Of a stretch of 46,139 nucleotides of DNA, positions 40,343-46,139 are shown piece after piece (the first letter of the stretch is position 1; every line of letters begins with the position of its first letter). Made by a program: the position numbers and the translations under genes. The notes below the pieces were generated by a model. The model saw only the letters and a list, made by a program, of their open reading frames with translations. It was not told the origin of the DNA and made no database searches. This stretch comes from Promethearchaeati archaeon (GTDB lineage: Archaea > Asgardarchaeota > Heimdallarchaeia > Heimdallarchaeales > Heimdallarchaeaceae). Where the stretch lies: positions 1 through 46,139 of the forward strand of contig JABLTJ010000029.1 of the NCBI GenBank assembly GCA_013166775.1, read 5' to 3'.

Positions 40343-42718
40343 TTATTCAACAAAATTTTCATCTTTTGTAGGTTTAGGCTTTTTACCAGGCCACCAATTC
40401 CATTTTTCTGCAATAGCCATAATGGCAGGAACAAGTATTGTTCTGATTATGAAAGTATCAATTAGCACTGCAATACAAAGCATAAATCCAAATTGAATAA
40501 GAACCATCTCTCTAGCAAGAAGTAGACCAGAGAAAGCTATTGCCATTATTATTCCTGCAAATGAAATTACATTTCCTGTTTTGTATAATCCTTTATGTAT
40601 AGATGCTTTATCTGTAAACCCTTTGTCTCTAAATTCACTAATTCGGCTCAAAAGAAAGATATCATAATCCAATGCTAAACCAATAAGAATTGAAAATGCC
40701 ATTATTGGAGTAATCCAATATAATGCATTCACATCACCTAAAACTGGAATGAGATTTCCGAAAAACGTACTCTTGAATACAACTATTGTTAATCCGTAGA
40801 TCCAAGATAGTGTGATTCCTACTGTTATTATAAGTCTTAATGGGATGAAAACTGATTTGAACATTATTGCAATTATAATATAAACAACAATCAATGTTAC
40901 AATCATCATTATGGGGAACAATTCATACACATTATCAATCGCATCAACCATAGTCGCTGAACCTTCAGCTAGATGGATTTCATAATCCTCAGATTGAAAA
41001 TCATCTAAAATGATTCTTGTTTCTTTTACCCAATTTTCTGCTTTGTCTCCCCAAGGATCAAAGGGAGTTGATATATCAACTAAAATTGTTGAGTTATCAT
41101 AATTTGTATATCTGTCAAAAACAATTCTGTATAATTCACCAAAGGGCGTATAATAGTTTGGATATGAACTGTTTAGAAACGTACGTGCTAAACCGTACCC
41201 TATCCAATACCCACCAGCTCTCATCACAGACGTAAAACTGTCCACATCTGCTTCCGTTTCATTTATCAAAGTTTCCAATAAAAGTATTGATGTTTCATAA
41301 AAATCATCATTTAATATTCCATTTACTTCATCTGATTTAATCACCAAATAGAAAGGTAAAACTTGACCAGGAGAAAAATCTTCAGCTAATGCTTCATATG
41401 CATTTCTAGAATCTGAACCTCTAGGAAGTATCTGCATTAGATCGATAGATCTGTCAAATTTGAAAACTTGGATTGATATGGGAATAGCAGCTGCTAAAAT
41501 AACTAATATAACAATAGGAGCAAATTTAGTAGAAAATTTTCCAATCTTAAACCAGATACTCTTGAATTGCTTCTCTATTTCCCATTTCTTATTATCTTCT
41601 TGAGGTGTCTGTTTTCGTCTTTCCAATTTTTTGTAAAGACTGAATTTCGAAAAGAATTTATCGAAAGTTAATAAGAGGGCAGGGGTTAAAGTAAGATTGA
41701 CTAGCAAAGTAATAATAATTGAGATTGCTGCTCCAATACCTACAGTTGAAAGAAGTTGTAGTGGAAAGAATGCTAATCCTAAATAAGTGATTGCTAAGGT
41801 TACACCACTAACAGAAACTGTGTGACCAGCGTTTTTATTCATCAAAAGTACAGCTTCATTACTAGATTTGTTATTAATTATCTCTTCTCTATACCTAGTT
41901 AACAGAAAGAGAGAATAATCGATTGATAGAGCGATTACTAAACTCATCATTATACTAGGTACAAATGAGAAGATATCCCAAGTTATTGCTATAGGATACA
42001 TTATCAAAAATGAAGTTAGAACACTTAATCCCATTGAAAGAATAGGAATAATCATTAGTTTTATACTTCTTATAACAATCGCTAAAACGAGTAAAGCGAG
42101 AGGGATGACTATGATATCCATTTTTGTCATATCTTCTTCTGTGGCTTCTCTCATCTCAACATACATTACTATGAAACCAGTAAGATACACAGAAATTTCC
42201 TCTTCGTTATACTGAAGTTCAGAAAGTTCTTCTCTTATATAGTCAATAAACAAACCAACATCTGATTTGTGCTCTTCATAATCTAGTTCAATATTTATTA
42301 GCATTGATCTATTTCCTGAAGAAACTAAATCTATGGCTTTTTCGGGATAACCGTAATCTACTAAGATATAATAACTAAGGATTGATAAAATTATATCACT
42401 TTTCTCAAAAGATTCAATAATACTTATAACGTTGTCATGAATGTTTTGCGATTCACTATTTATAATATCATCACTTGGGTTTGAGGTTCTAAGTAAAACA
42501 ATGATGCTTGTTTGGTTAGCAATTGTAGGGAATTCTTGAATCATCACTTTCTCAGCAATTGCACTAGGAGAATCTTCTGGAGGATCAAAAGTAGTAGTAG
42601 TCTCATCCAGAAATCTGGGACCTAACCAAACACCAAAGCCTAGTACTATAACCCACAATATAATAATATAGATTTTATACTTGTTGAGAAACTTCTGATA
42701 GACTTCGATAAGAGACAT
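40343..42718 (-). CDS. MMPL/RND-superfamily membrane transporter
   Basis: A 791-residue protein with the twofold MMPL layout. An N-terminal span (IYIIILWVIVLGFGVWLG) is followed by an external domain (about 35-185, with FPTIANQTSIIVLLR), then a five-span cluster carrying IALSIDYSLFLLTRYREE and GVTLAITYLGLAFFPLQLL. The second half repeats it: a span at about 400, an external domain (415-590), then DVNALYWITPIMAFSILIGLALDYDIFLLSRISE and GNVISFAGIIMAIAFSGLLL. The two 'DYxxFLL.R' motifs carry the proton-relay acid. Archaeal MMPL proteins are thought to move lipids or hydrophobic compounds. It has no adjacent regulator. The stop is doubled (TAA TAA). Confidence 0.9.
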   Translation of the reverse strand: MSLIEVYQKFLNKYKIYIIILWVIVLGFGVWLGPRFLDETTTTFDPPEDSPSAIAEKVMIQEFPTIANQTSIIVLLRTSNPSDDIINSESQNIHDNVISIIESFEKSDIILSILSYYILVDYGYPEKAIDLVSSGNRSMLINIELDYEEHKSDVGLFIDYIREELSELQYNEEEISVYLTGFIVMYVEMREATEEDMTKMDIIVIPLALLVLAIVIRSIKLMIIPILSMGLSVLTSFLIMYPIAITWDIFSFVPSIMMSLVIALSIDYSLFLLTRYREEIINNKSSNEAVLLMNKNAGHTVSVSGVTLAITYLGLAFFPLQLLSTVGIGAAISIIITLLVNLTLTPALLLTFDKFFSKFSLYKKLERRKQTPQEDNKKWEIEKQFKSIWFKIGKFSTKFAPIVILVILAAAIPISIQVFKFDRSIDLMQILPRGSDSRNAYEALAEDFSPGQVLPFYLVIKSDEVNGILNDDFYETSILLLETLINETEADVDSFTSVMRAGGYWIGYGLARTFLNSSYPNYYTPFGELYRIVFDRYTNYDNSTILVDISTPFDPWGDKAENWVKETRIILDDFQSEDYEIHLAEGSATMVDAIDNVYELFPIMMIVTLIVVYIIIAIMFKSVFIPLRLIITVGITLSWIYGLTIVVFKSTFFGNLIPVLGDVNALYWITPIMAFSILIGLALDYDIFLLSRISEFRDKGFTDKASIHKGLYKTGNVISFAGIIMAIAFSGLLLAREMVLIQFGFMLCIAVLIDTFIIRTILVPAIMAIAEKWNWWPGKKPKPTKDENFVE

Positions 42719-42853
42719 TTGTTACAAACACACAAATATGCTTTTGCTATTTAAAACTTCCACATTTAACTTAGAATCTAAATAAAGAATAAAAAACACG
42801 CAAAAACTCTTAAAGCAGAATTTAAAGAAATTATTGAATAAGAAGTGATTTAG

Positions 42854-44881
42854 ATGGACACAAAACTGTTTTCTATTAATGATTTATTTCAACTAAAAAC
42901 AATAAACAATGTAAAAATCCTTCCTGATAAAAAGATACTTTTTGAAGAACAAAAAATGAGTGAAAAAGAGAATAAGTATTTTTCTGCTATTTATCGGATT
43001 GATGAGAATGGAGAAAATCTGTTTCAATTCACAGGTGGTTTATCGCAAGATAAATCTATGAAGCTTTCACCTCAGAGGGATAAAATTGCTTTTCTTAGCA
43101 CAAGAGGCGGAGAAAAAGAAAAACCACAAATTTTCATTATGCCAACAGGTGGAGGAGAAGCAATAAGATATACTAAACTACCAAATGGTGTAGATTATTT
43201 CGAGTGGTCTTTAGATGGGAGAAAAATAGTTTTTCAACATAGAGTGAATTTGGAAGAACAAACTGATGAAGATAAAGATAATGATGAAACAAAAGATAAA
43301 GAAACTATGTATTCAGACCTGAAAAGGAAGTTAAAGAAAGTAGCTAAAGAAGAAAAAGAAAAAGAGAAAATCGATCCACGAGTTATTTCTCAAATTGTAT
43401 ATAGACGAGGAACAGTTTTTCTCGATGATCGCTATACTCACCTTTATCTTCTAGATTTAGAATCAAAGGAAATTTCCAGAATTAGCAAGGGAACTTTAAA
43501 CTATTCTACACCTGTCTTTGGTAAGGATTGTAAGAAACTTTATGCGATCAGGCATATAGAAGAAGGACAGATGAATGATCTTTATGACTTTGAACTTTTG
43601 GAAATTGATCTTGAGACTAAGGAAGAAAAAGTACTAAAAACAGTATATGGTTTTGGAGCAAGTCTTTTGATTTCAAAAGATGGGCAATGGTTAGCTTATG
43701 TAAGTGCTGCATCTAAAGAAATAATTTCCACTCAACACAGTGAAATAAGATTACTAAATCTTGAAACAAAAGAAGAGAGATGGGTAAGTGAAGGAATAGA
43801 TAATCATGTATCTCGTCCACTTTTTGATGATGATACTAACTATATTTATTTCACAGTTGACGATTGGGAGAAAAATTCTGTTAGTAGATATAGCTTGGAG
43901 AGGGAGTCAATAGAGAATTTATACTTGAGCGATTCTTTAATTCAATCCTTTGATATCGATAGTGATCGAGGTTTACTAGCAATGAATGTTTCTTCTAAAG
44001 ATGACATTTCACAACTCGTCATTTATGATTATGTGTATAAAGAATCAAGAACAATTTGGCAATCAAATAAGCAGATCTTATCTGAAAGAATAATCGCTGA
44101 AATTGAAGAAATCAGATATAAAGGATATAATGATGTCGAAATTCAAGGATGGATTGTTAAACCACCAAATTTTGATGAAAATAAAAAATATCCAATGATA
44201 GTAGAGATACATGGAGGTCCTCACGCAACTTGGTCACCTCATGAAAGATCTATGTGGTTTGAGTATCAGTATTTAGCTTCACAAGATTATGTTATCTTTT
44301 ACTGCAACCCACAAGGATCAAGCGGTCGAGGATTTGATTTTAGATACATAGTAGCAAATTGGGGGATAAAACCGGCTAATGATATTCTTTTAGGAGTTGA
44401 TGAAGTTATTAAGAAAGGATATGTTGATGAAAACAATCTATTCGTAACTGGAGGATCTTATGGAGGTTACATGACTGCATGGTTAATTGGAACTGATCAA
44501 AGATTCAAAGCTGCTGTCCCCCAAAGAGGTGTCTACAACCTAGTCAGTTTCTGGAGTATAACTGATATCACTAGATTCATTAAAGATGAGATAGAGTACT
44601 TTCCATGGGAAAATCTTAAAGCTATGTGGGATCTCTCACCTATTTCATATGTTGCAAATGTGAAAACGCCAACAAGAATAATCCACTCAGAAAATGATTT
44701 TAGAGTACCAATTGCTCAAGCTGAAGAATTATTTGCTTCATTGTTAAAAGTTGGTGCAGATGCTGAGCTTATACGCTATCCAGAAGAAGGTCATGAATTA
44801 AGTAGATCAGGAAAACCAAAACATGTGAAGGATAGATTAGAGAAAATTTCCAGTTGGTTCAATAAATACAAAGATATGTAG
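42854..44881 (+). CDS. S9 family serine peptidase (acylaminoacyl-peptidase type)
   Basis: A prolyl-oligopeptidase-family enzyme of 675 residues. An N-terminal seven-bladed-propeller region (LSPQRDKIAFLSTRGG, WSLDGRKIVFQHR, SKDGQWLAYVSAASK) precedes the alpha/beta hydrolase. The catalytic triad is Ser535 in GGSYGGYM, Asp615 in SENDFRVP and His647 in EGHELS; EIHGGPHATW forms the oxyanion region. A lysine/glutamate-rich insert (about 135-170, 'DEDKDNDETKDKETMY') interrupts the propeller. It has no signal peptide and is probably cytosolic. It is a second member beside 12316-14406; the two have the same Asp-to-His spacing but different GxSxGG sequences. Confidence 0.92.
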   Translation: MDTKLFSINDLFQLKTINNVKILPDKKILFEEQKMSEKENKYFSAIYRIDENGENLFQFTGGLSQDKSMKLSPQRDKIAFLSTRGGEKEKPQIFIMPTGGGEAIRYTKLPNGVDYFEWSLDGRKIVFQHRVNLEEQTDEDKDNDETKDKETMYSDLKRKLKKVAKEEKEKEKIDPRVISQIVYRRGTVFLDDRYTHLYLLDLESKEISRISKGTLNYSTPVFGKDCKKLYAIRHIEEGQMNDLYDFELLEIDLETKEEKVLKTVYGFGASLLISKDGQWLAYVSAASKEIISTQHSEIRLLNLETKEERWVSEGIDNHVSRPLFDDDTNYIYFTVDDWEKNSVSRYSLERESIENLYLSDSLIQSFDIDSDRGLLAMNVSSKDDISQLVIYDYVYKESRTIWQSNKQILSERIIAEIEEIRYKGYNDVEIQGWIVKPPNFDENKKYPMIVEIHGGPHATWSPHERSMWFEYQYLASQDYVIFYCNPQGSSGRGFDFRYIVANWGIKPANDILLGVDEVIKKGYVDENNLFVTGGSYGGYMTAWLIGTDQRFKAAVPQRGVYNLVSFWSITDITRFIKDEIEYFPWENLKAMWDLSPISYVANVKTPTRIIHSENDFRVPIAQAEELFASLLKVGADAELIRYPEEGHELSRSGKPKHVKDRLEKISSWFNKYKDM

Positions 44882-44887
44882 AACCAA

Positions 44888-45325
44888 TTATTCCAATTCT
44901 TTCCTTATCTTAGTTTCTTTTAATACTGGAGGATTTTGAAATCTTCTTCTTATGCCCTCAGTATATTTTTCCTCTTTTTCAATCATCACAAAGTTTCTGT
45001 TAAGAGCTTTAGCAACATATCCTGTTGTCCCCACTCCAGCTAAGGGATCTAAAATTAAGTCTCCTTCTTTTGAAGTAGATAATATTATTCTACGTAAAAG
45101 CTCTTGAGGTTTCTGTGTTGCATGTAGTTTCTTGCCTTCCTCATCTTTAAGCCGTTCTTTACCTGTACACAAAGGTATTAACCAAAGATTTGCTCCTACC
45201 TTACCAATACCAAATTCTTTTGCTTTCTCTTTATCAAAAAAGTATTTCTTTTCTTCTTTATTTTTCGTTGCCCATATTATACTCTCTGTAGCGTTGGTGA
45301 AACGAACACCTAACCAATTAGGCAT
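44888..45325 (-). CDS. C-terminal half of an N4/N6 DNA methyltransferase (truncated)
   Basis: The 145 residues match the downstream half of beta-class N4-cytosine/N6-adenine methyltransferases. NATESIIWATKNKEEK precedes HATQKPQELLRRIILSTSKEGDLILDPLAGVGTTG, which carries the SAM-binding motif I (DPLAGVGTTG) after motif X, and ALNRNFVMIEKEEKY is the following strand with the acidic ribose-binding residue. The catalytic DPPY/SPPY motif IV, which lies N-terminal in this class, is absent, and I see no remnant of it in 45326-45446. The product may be a dead fragment of a lost methylation system; expression alone would not give activity. Confidence 0.8.
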   Translation of the reverse strand: MPNWLGVRFTNATESIIWATKNKEEKKYFFDKEKAKEFGIGKVGANLWLIPLCTGKERLKDEEGKKLHATQKPQELLRRIILSTSKEGDLILDPLAGVGTTGYVAKALNRNFVMIEKEEKYTEGIRRRFQNPPVLKETKIRKELE

Positions 45326-45390
45326 TGAAAGAAAAATATCTATTATTTTTTATTCACAAAGTTTAAATTCCAACAATTATTTTATTTATA

Positions 45391-45425
45391 GATTCAAGTA
45401 AATTGAATCAGACAATTTCATTTAA
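45391..45425. promoter_or_regulatory. Inverted repeat and TATA region before the subtilisin-like gene
   Basis: GATTCAA (45391-45397) and TTGAATC (45403-45409) are perfect inverted arms with a 5-nt spacer. CATTTAAA (45419-45426) follows, about 22-28 nt before the ATG at 45447, which therefore is the likely start. The inverted repeat would be an operator next to the TATA box. Confidence 0.45.
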
Positions 45426-45446
45426 AGGATGATGGAGTTATTTAAA

Positions 45447-46139
45447 ATGAAAAAGCTCAAAGCTCTTATAATATGTTTTTTTCTTTTTTTATTTTTGAAT
45501 TTTATTGACACCCAAGCTTTTCCAACATATATACAACAAGGAGATAACTTTGAAACCACTTATGGACTTCCGATACTTATAAGTGATAATCCTGATTATG
45601 GATACCCAGATGAAACTATACAATGGGATAGAATAAATGCTGTTTTCCAGAGTCACTCTAATCTAAGAATCAATTATGGTAATTACAAATTAGCGATTTT
45701 AGACACAGGATTAGATGAACCAACTTGGACACATTTGGCAAGTAAATATCCATATTATTTATTAGAAATAAAACTAATTGACAGCAATGGTAATTACGTA
45801 AGTCGTTATAATGCCTATGATATATGTGATTATAAACATGGTTCAGTCCTTACTAGTTTAGTAGTAGAATTACTAGAGAGAAACGCGGATCAATTCAATG
45901 AGTACGTCTATGGTAGTGTAAATATGTTTATTTGTGCTAAAGATGATTACCAAGGACATCAAGGAAAAATTGATGAAAATCTTGTTGAACAGCAACTTCA
46001 ATGGATAATTAATTTTAACAATTTATACCCCACTGCCCCATTTAAGGTAATATCACTTTCATGGGGAATGACATATTCTGGAACACCAGTTTATTATGAT
46101 GAATTGCAAACTTTGATAAACCAAGGATGCATTGTAGTT
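45447..46139 (+). CDS. Secreted subtilisin-like (S8) serine protease, 3' end outside the window
   Basis: The frame is open from 45447 to the last base (231 codons). A Sec signal peptide (MKKLKALIICFFLFLFLNF) precedes a short pro-like region. LAILDTGLDEPTWTHLA holds the catalytic Asp86 ('vailDTGi....'), YKHGSVLTSLV has His131 ('HGt.va..i'), and VISLSWGMTY with 'YDELQTLINQGCIVV' matches the S8 strand and helix before the catalytic Ser, which should lie beyond 46139. In-frame ATGs also occur at 45429 and 45432; the TATA position favours 45447. Such proteins in archaea are secreted or surface-anchored proteases. The triad's spacing is normal. The C-terminus, and so any anchor, is not visible. Confidence 0.85.
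   Translation, partial: MKKLKALIICFFLFLFLNFIDTQAFPTYIQQGDNFETTYGLPILISDNPDYGYPDETIQWDRINAVFQSHSNLRINYGNYKLAILDTGLDEPTWTHLASKYPYYLLEIKLIDSNGNYVSRYNAYDICDYKHGSVLTSLVVELLERNADQFNEYVYGSVNMFICAKDDYQGHQGKIDENLVEQQLQWIINFNNLYPTAPFKVISLSWGMTYSGTPVYYDELQTLINQGCIVV

Overview
The window is AT-rich, gene-dense archaeal DNA. The genes point to an Asgard archaeon, possibly a Heimdallarchaeia-like lineage; that finer placement is inference. The best marker is a divergent actin/ARP-fold protein (9174-10637). Also fitting an archaeon are an RPA-like OB-fold protein, a KorAB-type 2-oxoacid:acceptor oxidoreductase without a separate ferredoxin subunit, an F420-type luciferase-family oxidoreductase, an archaeal Toprim protein and a PEF-CTERM-like surface anchor. 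Operon-first genes usually have a TATA-like box about 25-30 nt before the start codon (leaderless or short leader), whereas genes inside operons usually have a GGAGG/GAGGT-type ribosome binding site.

Layout. 1-3.5 kb: 5'-incomplete lipid kinase, a membrane protein plus winged-helix regulator pair with a palindromic operator candidate, and an ArsB/NhaD-type permease. 3.6-5.3 kb: tandem universal-stress-protein domains with a 220-residue Glu/Lys tail, upstream of the permease. 5.4-9.2 kb: small membrane protein, class-V aminotransferase plus D-3-phosphoglycerate dehydrogenase (probable serine pathway), ketopantoate-reductase-like protein. 9.2-12.1 kb: zinc-ribbon/actin fusion lacking the actin catalytic residues, divergent from a DUF1015 gene across an 11-bp inverted repeat. 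12.3-18.1 kb: S9 peptidase, a 519-nt gap, F420-type oxidoreductase coupled to an ACP-like protein without the phosphopantetheine serine, and a surface-anchored solute-binding protein. 18.4-22.1 kb: OB-fold protein, PAS protein, frameshifted DUF1684 gene, GT-C glycosyltransferase.

22.1-25.8 kb: overlapping larE-larC-larB genes (nickel-pincer nucleotide cofactor synthesis) followed by an NYC1/NOL-like SDR. 25.9-28.9 kb: small membrane protein, compact serine recombinase, Eis-like acetyltransferase and a Met-rich unknown. 29.0-35.2 kb: PlsY-like acyltransferase, Toprim protein, class I/II aminotransferase, DinB-like protein, a 644-residue unknown and an AEC-type transporter. 35.4-39.9 kb: korA-korB-DASS transporter operon, which looks like a unit for taking up and oxidising dicarboxylates or 2-oxoacids. 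40.0-46.1 kb: G-rich intergenic tract, small open frame, MMPL/RND transporter, second S9 peptidase, truncated DNA methyltransferase and the 5' part of a secreted subtilisin-like protease.

I saw no rRNA, tRNA, CRISPR array or insertion sequence. The serine recombinase is the only mobile-element-type gene. Several divergent or operon promoters carry short perfect palindromes next to the TATA box, which are the best local regulatory candidates.
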